The notes below the pieces were generated by a model. The model did no database searches. It had not been told where the DNA came from and worked only from the letters and a program-made list of their open reading frames with translations. The position numbers and the translations under genes were made by a program. A stretch of 9,557 nucleotides of DNA from Sphingomonadales bacterium UBA7473 (lineage in GTDB: Bacteria; Pseudomonadota; Alphaproteobacteria; Sphingomonadales; Sphingomonadaceae): positions 1 through 9,557 of the forward strand of contig DLOX01000110.1 in the NCBI GenBank assembly GCA_002478575.1, written 5' to 3'. This document shows, in pieces, positions 1 to 6,297 of this stretch. Each line of letters begins with the position of its first letter. Position 1 is the first letter of the stretch.

Positions 1-68
1 GAATGGGATGCCTTTCAAATCCGTTAGAGACCGCTAAAGGACCTTCAGGCAACAGCTGGAGGATTTGA
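1..68 (+). other. Left edge; possible 3' end of an upstream gene, frame unresolved
   Basis: All three forward frames are open at the left edge and close soon after: a TAG at 25-27 (giving a tail EWDAFQIR), a TAA at 35-37, and a TGA at 66-68. The last stop abuts the GTG start of the next gene. One of these may be the end of an upstream + strand gene, and the first has the most protein-like tail, but so few codons cannot decide it. A gene ending at any of them would be close enough to be co-transcribed with the membrane-protein gene at 69. Confidence 0.2.
58..62 (+). promoter_or_regulatory. Shine-Dalgarno site that sets the GTG start at 69
   Basis: GGAGG lies 6 nt before the GTG at 69-71, with an in-frame TGA immediately in front of that GTG. 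The strong Shine-Dalgarno match at ideal spacing is the reason for choosing this non-ATG start. No other candidate start near the beginning of the reading frame is supported as well. Confidence 0.7.
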
Positions 69-1136
69 GTGGGGCTTGCGGCCTTGATCTTAGTTTCGGA
101 AGAACGGCGTTCGCGACAGTCCTTGCCGTTTGGCATGACCGCAACCGAAATTCAGGCCCGCCAAGCGATGGCCATGGGTGCCAATCCGATCCTCATTCAC
201 ATCGAAGATATGGCTGCTGACCTGTCTGCGGCGCTCACAAGGTTAAAGTCAGGCGGATATCCTGTGAGGCTGGTGCGGTCCAATGCGGAGGCAGCGAACC
301 ATATTCACCCACAGGAAAATGTCCTGCTTTATGCCGGTGACGTGAAGTTTGATGAAGCCGATCCGAACCATCTTCGCGGCTACTACATCGCCGTGAAGCC
401 TTTGGAGCCGGGATGTGTTGACCAGGAATTGATCGATGCAGAGCATGCTTGGTCAGGTATAGCATTGTTGCCAGGAACACTCATTCGTGACGTAAACAGC
501 TTGGTCGGCGACTGGGCTCTAGGTCCAACTTTGTTGCGGCTCGCAGTACAGCAAGGAACTGAAAAGCGACTGAGTGACGGAGAGCCACTAGGGGCGGGCT
601 CTGCGAAATCGACTGGCCTGGCAGATAGGCTGGATCACGCGGCGATGGGCGCTGCGGCAAAATTGCCCGCTTGGGCGCTACCTCTGATCGGGCTATTGCC
701 AATCGCCTTGACGGTCGTTGCGATTGGCCTTGGTTTGGCGAGTTTCCACGCTGGAGGCCTTACGCTGTTCTTGCTTGCAATGGCGGTCGATTGGTTCCGA
801 AAAAAGACGGGTCATGCCATTCATGAAAGAGGGATCCCGACGTTATCGTCCCGCCAATTCCCAATATTCTGTGCGGGAGCATTGTTGCTCATCTTCTCAT
901 TTTCGCTCGCCTCTCTAGGGGGGTATTGGGAGCTTCTTGCCATCGCACTGTGGTGGATATGGCTTCATCTTTTTATCCTAGATGGTGGGTCTAAGGTTTA
1001 TGCAAATGCCGTAACCAGTGTGGCCATCACCTTGTCTTGCACACTTGTTGGCCAAGCTTATTGGGCTTTCCCCATCATTTTGCTTCATGCGCTGGCTTCA
1101 CATCATTTGAATGAAAGAAGTTTAGGCCGCCATTAA
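69..1136 (+). CDS. Uncharacterised membrane protein with degenerate nucleotidyltransferase-like N-terminal domain
   Basis: The product is 355 aa and its function is unknown. Residues 1-170 are soluble and read like a GT-A nucleotidyltransferase fold (LILVSEERRSRQSLPFGMTA, then a run of beta-alpha units to about 160), but the usual glycine-rich GxGTR loop is absent. Residues about 200-345 hold five or six hydrophobic segments (about 201-224, 228-242, 266-284, 288-304, 313-328, 330-345). This order resembles cytidylyltransferase/CDP-alcohol phosphatidyltransferase fusions. Where such enzymes have DGxxAR...GxxxDxxxD, however, this protein has DWFRKKTGH, so the CDP-alcohol signature is missing. 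I infer a non-catalytic or re-purposed relative. The next gene on the same strand, a sensor-kinase-like protein, begins 66 bp downstream (or 21 bp if its first possible start is used), so the two are probably an operon. The reading frame is solid; the functional reading is tentative. Confidence 0.8.
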   Translation: MGLAALILVSEERRSRQSLPFGMTATEIQARQAMAMGANPILIHIEDMAADLSAALTRLKSGGYPVRLVRSNAEAANHIHPQENVLLYAGDVKFDEADPNHLRGYYIAVKPLEPGCVDQELIDAEHAWSGIALLPGTLIRDVNSLVGDWALGPTLLRLAVQQGTEKRLSDGEPLGAGSAKSTGLADRLDHAAMGAAAKLPAWALPLIGLLPIALTVVAIGLGLASFHAGGLTLFLLAMAVDWFRKKTGHAIHERGIPTLSSRQFPIFCAGALLLIFSFSLASLGGYWELLAIALWWIWLHLFILDGGSKVYANAVTSVAITLSCTLVGQAYWAFPIILLHALASHHLNERSLGRH

Positions 1137-1202
1137 CCAAGCTCGGTCTATGGCGGTTTGTATGAACCAACACGCATTGTCTGTTTGGGGCGCGTGACGG
1201 CC

Positions 1203-2576
1203 ATGGCATTTGGCCCCACAAGCGTAGGTGGGCTGGTCGATCATGATGGTCGACTGGTCGCGGCCGACCCGCGTCTATTGGCTTTGCAGCTATCTGCAGG
1301 CGGTGACGCTCATGGCGTGATTGCGGTGCCGCAGCTTGCATCTTTGGTGCGGTTGAGCCGGAGCTTGGGGATCATCATTTCGCGTGGGATCATCGCTGCG
1401 GAAGGCGAAGTTGATCTTAACCTATGGGTCAGGGCCGAGCCTGAGGGCGATCAAATTAGGCTCGCGATTGTCGGTTGGGAAGAACGGCCGAGGGCAGACA
1501 TCGCGCCAGATATGGCCGCTGAGCGCTCAGCCTTGCTGTCTGAGCTTGGATCTGACGGCACATGGACGACGGATGCTTCCTTGCGCCTCACCACGGTTGA
1601 CCGAAAATTGGCAGGCCTGCTCCCCATCGACTGGAAAGGCGAGCGCATTTTCCGCCTCTTGGACTTTGTGACCGGCGAGGGCACGGATCTCAAAATCTAC
1701 GATGCCATTCTCGACGGACAGCCCTTCTCTGGCCAAGTGGCGCGGATATTGGAACGTGACGATGCTGAGATTGTCCTTTCCGGGCAGCCACAGCGCGACT
1801 CTGCTGGCGGCCTGACAGGTTATACGGGCGCCTTCCGCTGGACCCGCATTCCGCCAGAACTCACCGAGACGGAAGCAGATGAAGGCGATGATCAGCTGTT
1901 CATCACCCAGCTCGATGGAGCACTTCGGCGGCCTTTGGCGCGGATCATCGCCAATGCCGATGATATTGCCGAGCAACTCGAAGGCCCCTTGAAGCCCGAA
2001 TATCTGGGCTATGCGATTGATATTGCCGCAGCAGGCCGCCATTTGCTGGGCTTGGTCGATGATCTAGGTGATCTCCAAGCGGTTGAGCGCAGCGACTTTG
2101 CGGTTGATTCTGATGTTCTGGACATTGCCGATGTTGCGCGCCGAGCCGCCAGTCTATTGGGCGTTCGAGCAGCGGATAGTCAGGTCCAAATTCAGGCGCC
2201 TGCCAAGGATGAAGTGATCTTCGCCAAGGCCGATTTCCGCCGGGCGCTTCAGATCATGGTCAATCTGGTGGGCAATGCCGTTCGTTACTCACCGCAAGGC
2301 AGCATGATTTGGATCCGGGCCGAGCAAGAAGGCGATATGGCCTCCTTGATTGTCGCTGATCAGGGGAAGGGAATTTCCCTTGAAAATCAATCACTTATAT
2401 TCGAGAAATTCGGCCGCGTTGACCCCAGCGAACCGGGCGGGAGCGGCCTTGGCCTCTACATCTCCCAGCGCCTCGCCCGTGCCATGGGCGGCGATTTGAC
2501 GGTCGAAAGCGCACCCGGGCAGGGCGCGCGTTTCGTACTTACGCTGCCTGCTGCCGCTGCTGCACTTCCTGATTGA
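1203..2576 (+). CDS. Cytosolic PAS/HATPase sensor-kinase-like protein lacking the H-box histidine
   Basis: The product is 457 aa with no membrane segment. Residues about 5-95 and 116-216 look PAS-like (GLVDHDGRLVAADP; GSDGTWTTDASLRL). The dimerisation/H-box helix follows at about 230-290, then a HATPase_c domain at 340-450. The ATP-binding boxes are intact: N box NLVGNAVRYSP (N354, N358), G1 DQGKGIS (386-392), F box IFEKFGR (399-405), G2 GGSGLGL (412-418). The H box reads LDGALRRPL (237-245) where kinases have SHELRTPL, so the phospho-acceptor position is Gly239. Either it phosphorylates nothing on itself, or it acts as an ATP-dependent scaffold or partner. No response regulator is adjacent. 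The start is uncertain: the frame is open back to a TTG at 1158 and has a GTG at 1194. I chose the first ATG because conserved-looking sequence begins just after it and GGGG lies 12 nt upstream. The 3' end overlaps the convergent DAHP synthase gene by 38 bp. Confidence 0.85.
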   Translation: MAFGPTSVGGLVDHDGRLVAADPRLLALQLSAGGDAHGVIAVPQLASLVRLSRSLGIIISRGIIAAEGEVDLNLWVRAEPEGDQIRLAIVGWEERPRADIAPDMAAERSALLSELGSDGTWTTDASLRLTTVDRKLAGLLPIDWKGERIFRLLDFVTGEGTDLKIYDAILDGQPFSGQVARILERDDAEIVLSGQPQRDSAGGLTGYTGAFRWTRIPPELTETEADEGDDQLFITQLDGALRRPLARIIANADDIAEQLEGPLKPEYLGYAIDIAAAGRHLLGLVDDLGDLQAVERSDFAVDSDVLDIADVARRAASLLGVRAADSQVQIQAPAKDEVIFAKADFRRALQIMVNLVGNAVRYSPQGSMIWIRAEQEGDMASLIVADQGKGISLENQSLIFEKFGRVDPSEPGGSGLGLYISQRLARAMGGDLTVESAPGQGARFVLTLPAAAAALPD

Positions 2577-3909
2577 GCATTTCGGCCAGCAGGAAAGCGA
2601 GCTCCAAAGACTGGCCCGCGTTGAGCCTTGGATCGCAATGGGTGTGATAACGATCCGCCAAATTCTGCTCGCTGACATCCATCGCGCCGCCCGTGCATTC
2701 CGTCACATTCTGGCCGGTCATTTCGATGTGAATGCCGCCGCCATAGGTGCCTTCGGCCCGGTGGACCGCGAAGAAGCCTCGCACTTCCGCTAAAATCCGC
2801 TCAAACGGCCGCGTTTTATAGCCATTGGCCGCCTTGACCACATTGCCATGCATCGGATCGCAGGACCACAGCACGGGGTGGCCAGACTTTTTGACCGCAC
2901 GAACGAGGGCAGGGAGATGCGCCTCAATCTTGTCATGGCCATAGCGGGTGATCAGCGTCATCCGCCCGGGAACATGATTGGGATTAAGCGTATCGAGCAG
3001 ACGCAACAGCATGTCAGGATCAAGGCTTGGCCCGCACTTCATCCCAATAGGATTGCCAATGCCGCGCAGGAATTCAACATGCGCTGATCCTTCAAAGCGC
3101 GTCCGATCGCCAATCCAAAGCATATGGGCCGATGTGTCATACCATTGACCGGTCAAGCTATCCTGCCGAGTAAGGGCTTGCTCATAGGGGAGCAGCAAAG
3201 CCTCGTGGCTGGTATAGAAATCAGTGCCCTTCAATTGCGGCACAGTCTCAGGATTGATGCCGCAGGCCGCCATGAAGTCCAATGCCTCGCCGATCCGGTC
3301 TGCGACATCCTTGAATTTCTTTGCCCAAGGGCTGCGGCCCATGAAATCATGGGTCCAGGCATGAACCTGATGCAGATTGGCATAGCCACCGCCTGCAAAG
3401 GCGCGGAGCAGGTTCAGCGTCGCGGCACTTTGATTATATGAACGGATCATCCGATCCGGATCAGGAGCACGGCCTGTTGGCTCGAACGCAATATCGTTGA
3501 TGATATCGCCACGGTAAGAAGGGAGGGAGACGCCCCCAATGTCTTCCATATCGGCAGAGCGCGGCTTGGCAAATTGTCCCGCCATTCTGCCCAACTTTAC
3601 AGTGGGAAGCTTCGACGCGAAGGTCAGAACCACAGCCATTTGCAGGATCACCCGGAAGGTGTCGCGGATGTTATTGGGATGAAATTCCGCAAAGGATTCC
3701 GCGCAGTCGCCGCCCTGAAGAAGGAAGGCCTTGCCTTCAACCACCTTGGCCAAATCAGCCGTCAGGTTCCGCGCCTCGCCTGCAAAAACCAGCGGCGGAT
3801 AGCTTGACAAAAGCTTCTCCGTCGCAGCCAAAGCCGCAGCATCGGGATAGGTTGGCATCTGGCGGCCTTCATGGCTCTGCCAGCTGGTTGGGGTCCATTT
3901 CTCAATCAT
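2539..3909 (-). CDS. Class II 3-deoxy-7-phosphoheptulonate (DAHP) synthase
   Basis: This enzyme condenses phosphoenolpyruvate and erythrose 4-phosphate to DAHP, the first committed step of the shikimate pathway, in the cytosol. The 456 aa length is normal for the class II (plant/mycobacterial) family. The metal ligands known from the family are all visible: Cys69 in LLQGGDCAE, His354 in SCDPMHGN, Glu396 in GGIHIEMTGQNVTEC and Asp426 in HCDPRLNAGQSLELAF. The N-terminus WTPTSW is also typical. The frame stays open to an ATG at 3948, but the ATG at 3909 (MIEKWTPTSW) is preferred because family members begin there and the extra 13 residues do not look conserved. Ribosome binding is weak (AGAGG, inside a 13 bp palindrome). 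Regulation is probably transcriptional, through the repeated palindromes at 4055-4205. Members of this family are variously named aroG, aroF or aroH, so no symbol is given. Confidence 0.97.
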   Translation of the reverse strand: MIEKWTPTSWQSHEGRQMPTYPDAAALAATEKLLSSYPPLVFAGEARNLTADLAKVVEGKAFLLQGGDCAESFAEFHPNNIRDTFRVILQMAVVLTFASKLPTVKLGRMAGQFAKPRSADMEDIGGVSLPSYRGDIINDIAFEPTGRAPDPDRMIRSYNQSAATLNLLRAFAGGGYANLHQVHAWTHDFMGRSPWAKKFKDVADRIGEALDFMAACGINPETVPQLKGTDFYTSHEALLLPYEQALTRQDSLTGQWYDTSAHMLWIGDRTRFEGSAHVEFLRGIGNPIGMKCGPSLDPDMLLRLLDTLNPNHVPGRMTLITRYGHDKIEAHLPALVRAVKKSGHPVLWSCDPMHGNVVKAANGYKTRPFERILAEVRGFFAVHRAEGTYGGGIHIEMTGQNVTECTGGAMDVSEQNLADRYHTHCDPRLNAGQSLELAFLLAEMLNQEVQQRQQAA

Positions 3910-3913
3910 AGTG

Positions 3914-3926
3914 CCAGAGCCTCTGG
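3914..3926 (-). promoter_or_regulatory. 13 bp palindrome covering the DAHP synthase ribosome-binding region
   Basis: CCAGAG, one central base, then CTCTGG: a perfect inverted repeat ending 4 nt before the start codon at 3909. On the transcript the only Shine-Dalgarno-like bases (AGAGG) fall in its middle. It could fold as a 5 bp stem with a 3-base loop and modulate initiation, or bind a protein as DNA. Short palindromes also occur by chance. Confidence 0.3.
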
Positions 3927-3995
3927 GGAGTTTTCGCTGAAAAAGCAACTGTTGGCGGCACCTGAAATCCTCCCCGGCACGAGCGCCGCAAAGGG

Positions 3996-4012
3996 GCTTG
4001 CCGGGGGCAAGC
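3996..4012. repeat. Short hairpin in the DAHP synthase leader
   Basis: GCTTGCC, GGG, GGCAAGC: a perfect 7 bp stem with a 3-base loop, about 90 bp upstream of the DAHP synthase start. On the - strand it is followed by a C-run and three Ts rather than a T-tract, so it is not a convincing terminator. It may be a leader structure. No aromatic-codon-rich leader peptide was recognised beside it. Confidence 0.3.
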
Positions 4013-4054
4013 TACTTTGCAAGCTGGGGCACGATGCAGATCCATCGCCAAAAT

Positions 4055-4070
4055 TCACATTAGAATGTGA
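4055..4070. promoter_or_regulatory. Operator-like palindrome, copy 1 (perfect)
   Basis: TCACATT-AG-AATGTGA: two perfect 7 bp arms with a 2 bp spacer. It lies about 145 bp upstream of the DAHP synthase start. It shares its arm sequence and exact 2 bp spacing with copies at 4088-4103 and 4190-4205, which is why I read all three as binding sites for one dimeric regulator. The regulator is not identified. Confidence 0.6.
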
Positions 4071-4087
4071 TTTTCCTAAACCCACCA

Positions 4088-4103
4088 TCGCATCCCAATG
4101 TGA
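4088..4103. promoter_or_regulatory. Operator-like palindrome, copy 2 (imperfect left arm)
   Basis: TCGCATC-CC-AATGTGA. The right arm is identical to copy 1, and the left arm matches at 5 of 7 positions with the same 2 bp spacer. Its centre is 33 bp from that of copy 1, about three helical turns, which would put two bound dimers on the same face of the DNA. Confidence 0.5.
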
Positions 4104-4189
4104 TCGAGCCGCGTAATAAAATTTCAAAAGCCACAAAAGCCACGCTCCAGAAGAGGAAAAAAGAGAAAGTGTCGCTTTTGGATTTCGGA

Positions 4190-4205
4190 TCACATTGTGA
4201 TGTGA
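4190..4205. promoter_or_regulatory. Operator-like palindrome, copy 3
   Basis: TCACATT-GT-GATGTGA. The left arm is identical to copy 1, and the right arm matches at 6 of 7 positions with the same spacing. Flanking bases extend the symmetry to ATCACA...TGTGAT. Its centre is 102 bp from copy 2, leaving it about 225 bp upstream of the DUF1963 gene start. It could serve the DAHP synthase promoter, the divergent gene, or both through looping. Confidence 0.55.
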
Positions 4206-4416
4206 TGCAAGGCCGCTCGATCGGTCAGAGGAATACATCGATTGAAATAGGGATCTGGAGGGCGAAAACATCGTCATAGCGCCTAAATGGTAAGACTTTT
4301 CCAACATTTCAAGGATGTTTCCTATCCACCCTAATTTTGAGAATTCTTGCGGCATATTGATTCTGGGCGACCGTTAAGTACTGCTTAGAACCGACCGGCT
4401 ATCGTCATGGTACCTT

Positions 4417-4422
4417 AGGGAG
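4417..4422 (+). promoter_or_regulatory. Shine-Dalgarno site of the DUF1963 gene
   Basis: AGGGAG ends 6 nt before the ATG at 4429 and is a good match at good spacing. It supports that ATG as the start, even though the N-terminal 150 residues carry no recognisable domain. Confidence 0.65.
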
Positions 4423-4428
4423 CTGGGT

Positions 4429-6276
4429 ATGTTCGATAAGTTTATGAAGATTGCTGCCAAGGCGGTTATTGCCGCCATTGTGGAAGCTGCAGATGAAGAT
4501 AAGAAGCGGTCCGATCAAGGGAATCGATGGAAGGACCGCCACTTCAGCGACACAAACTCTGATGACTCTATTATTCAGGCCCTAATCAGTGCAGCCGAAG
4601 AAAAACGTCTGTCGCGAAGGGAAAGATTTGATCGCGAGCATCATCGCTCGGATGACTTGCCCCACGGATTAACGGTCGATCAAATGTTAGAAGCTCTCGA
4701 AAAGCGCAAAACTCGAGAAGAGCGACGCGCAAGGGAAGGCCGCGCAGAACCCCGCGTCGCCCCGCCATTGTCAATCAACAGAATGAAGCAGGAGCTGGGG
4801 GTGGACCATCGCGGGCGTCCCCGTTGGACTCCACCTCGGTCAATTGCTGAGGACGTCACGGCCGTTTTAAGAAGGCAAGTGCCGCCGCGGAATGAACCTC
4901 CTCGGTCTTGGATCGGAGGACTACCGATGCTTCCGGACAGTATCGAGTGGCCGAGATCATTGAACAGTGAATACCCTGAAAAAGGCGAAATCCCTCTAAA
5001 TTTCGTCGCTCAGATTGCATGCGCTGATTTGCCACAGGATTTGTGGGCTGGCCTTGGACCTCGAACTGGTTGGCTCATCTTCTTTGTTGCGACGTGGGGC
5101 AGCGACACCTCAAGCGACTGTGACTCTTTTCGGGTGTTTCATACCCATGAATTGGGGCAAGAGCGGCAACAGCCAATCGATAAGATATCAGTAGGTGATC
5201 CAATGTTCAGCGGGGGAGACAATCCTGCGCTGAACTATGAACGTTGGCCTGTTGATATTGTGACGCACAGCAATGCGCCAATTCACCCAAGCGCTGCGCC
5301 CTTCAATGGCACGGGGGATGAACCTGTTTCTCCCATTCCGCTCAACTTTGCACAGATTCTCTACAATGGAGCGCCTGTTGCAGAAGGACCATGGCATCCG
5401 AAGGAAGAGCCATTCACTTGGGGCGCAATTGCGATGATGTTGGAACGGACACTCGACGCCCGCGCTAGAAAATCCGTTCGCCAGCCTGAATCGAAGCCGT
5501 TTGGCCCTGAAGAGTATGACTTGGCCACCCAAGCTCTGAAGGCGGAAATGTCAGCCTCAACGCTGCCGGAGATGCTCCCGCTAGGCCAGAGGAATGCCGC
5601 GAGAGAGGCGTTCTTGGCAAAGCAGCAGTCAATATTGGCTGAAAAGTTGGCATTTTTGGAAAGTTTGGGAGAACCGTTCAATCCAGACACGCTGGCAGAC
5701 ATCCTTCGGAAATCGGCAACTAGCCGCGCTGAATGGCGGCAACAACAACAGCTGAATATGGTGGCGTTGTTAGAAAGAGCGAGCAGCCATCCTCCCCGCA
5801 CGTTGCTTTCAATCGATGAGCAGCAAGAAATGGCCGAACTATTCTCGGTTTCTCATGTTCAATGGCATATTGGAACTATTTCGCCTGCAAATCGAGTTCG
5901 ATGCCCTTCAAAATCGACAGTTACCTTTGGGGACATCGTTGCAAGACAGAAAACTCGATCAGTCGCTATCGCAACACGAGACCTTTATCGGGCAGGCGCA
6001 AGCGAACGAAATCTGTTGCCTGCTGAACTTCGCGATACCGTTGAGGCGAATCTTCGTCGACTGCACTGCAATCGCCCTCATCGAATGGGCGGCATCCATC
6101 AACCGGCACAAGAGACTATCGCACCGGATGGCAAAGTCTTGCTTCTTCAGCTTGGCTGCGATGAGCCGACGGGCTTTCATTGGGGCGATTCTGGCGGGCT
6201 ATTTGCATGGATTGATATCGATGCCTTGGAACGTCATGACTTCAGCCAAGTAAAATGGTGGACTGAGAATACCTGA
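4429..6276 (+). CDS. DUF1963 (YwqG-like) protein with a long helical insertion
   Basis: The product is 615 aa and its biochemical function is unknown. Residues 1-150 are charged and mostly helical (RRERFDRE, EKRKTREERRAREGR). Residues about 160-315 contain the DUF1963 opening signature (WIGGLPMLPDSIEWP, NFVAQIACADLP) and a NYERWPVDIV strand. Residues about 320-535 are a helical, Gln/Glu/Ala-rich stretch. Residues 550-613 carry the family's closing signature (HRMGGIHQPAQ, LLLQLGCDE, WGDSGGLFAWI, DFSQVKWW). Typical YwqG proteins run to roughly 260 residues with these two signatures in one domain, so this one looks split by an inserted segment. No signal peptide or membrane helix is seen. It stands alone, divergent from DAHP synthase and ending 21 bp from the convergent oxygenase gene. 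Base composition seems more AT-rich than its neighbours, which could reflect transfer; I have not computed it. Confidence 0.8.
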   Translation: MFDKFMKIAAKAVIAAIVEAADEDKKRSDQGNRWKDRHFSDTNSDDSIIQALISAAEEKRLSRRERFDREHHRSDDLPHGLTVDQMLEALEKRKTREERRAREGRAEPRVAPPLSINRMKQELGVDHRGRPRWTPPRSIAEDVTAVLRRQVPPRNEPPRSWIGGLPMLPDSIEWPRSLNSEYPEKGEIPLNFVAQIACADLPQDLWAGLGPRTGWLIFFVATWGSDTSSDCDSFRVFHTHELGQERQQPIDKISVGDPMFSGGDNPALNYERWPVDIVTHSNAPIHPSAAPFNGTGDEPVSPIPLNFAQILYNGAPVAEGPWHPKEEPFTWGAIAMMLERTLDARARKSVRQPESKPFGPEEYDLATQALKAEMSASTLPEMLPLGQRNAAREAFLAKQQSILAEKLAFLESLGEPFNPDTLADILRKSATSRAEWRQQQQLNMVALLERASSHPPRTLLSIDEQQEMAELFSVSHVQWHIGTISPANRVRCPSKSTVTFGDIVARQKTRSVAIATRDLYRAGASERNLLPAELRDTVEANLRRLHCNRPHRMGGIHQPAQETIAPDGKVLLLQLGCDEPTGFHWGDSGGLFAWIDIDALERHDFSQVKWWTENT

Positions 6277-6297
6277 AACCCAAAGCGGTTTGCCAGA

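Larger units (their letters stand above)
3910..4428. other. Divergent intergenic region between the DAHP synthase and DUF1963 genes
   Basis: These 519 bp separate two divergently transcribed genes and look more AT-rich than the flanking genes. They hold three copies of a 16 bp palindrome (4055-4205), a hairpin at 3996-4012, a 13 bp palindrome at 3914-3926, and a tandem 9 bp repeat AAAAGCCAC (4126-4134, 4135-4143). Short reading frames on both strands (for example 3906-4355 on the - strand) show no family features and cross the DAHP synthase start, so I do not call a gene. No -35/-10 pair is convincing enough to report. Confidence 0.6.

Noticed and set aside
1527..2042. A 171-codon open frame on the - strand
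   Set aside because: It is antisense to the PAS and H-box regions of the kinase-like gene, which is clearly the real coding strand.
3910..3948. A 13-residue N-terminal extension of DAHP synthase starting at an ATG at 3948
   Set aside because: The family N-terminus starts at MIEKWTPTSW; the extension has no recognisable conservation and covers the leader palindrome.
4126..4143. Tandem AAAAGCCAC x2
   Set aside because: Only two 9 bp copies in AT-rich DNA with no further copies or structure; it is mentioned in the intergenic entry but not treated as a site.
4055..4205. CRP/FNR-type binding sites
   Set aside because: CRP sites are TGTGA-N6-TCACA and FNR sites TTGAT-N4-ATCAA; here the TCACA and TGTGA arms are in the reverse order, so a different regulator is more likely.
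3906..4355. A 149-codon open frame on the - strand across the intergenic region
   Set aside because: It overlaps the DAHP synthase start in another frame, runs through the repeated palindromes and has no domain-like sequence.
5816..6253. A second + strand frame of 145 codons, considered as evidence of a frameshift in the DUF1963 gene
   Set aside because: The main frame is open throughout and carries the closing DUF1963 signature after this point, so no frameshift is needed.
6276..6291. Hairpin AAACC...GGTTT between the convergent DUF1963 and oxygenase genes as a terminator
   Set aside because: The stem is only 5 bp with a 6-base loop and no T-tract follows, so it is too weak to call.
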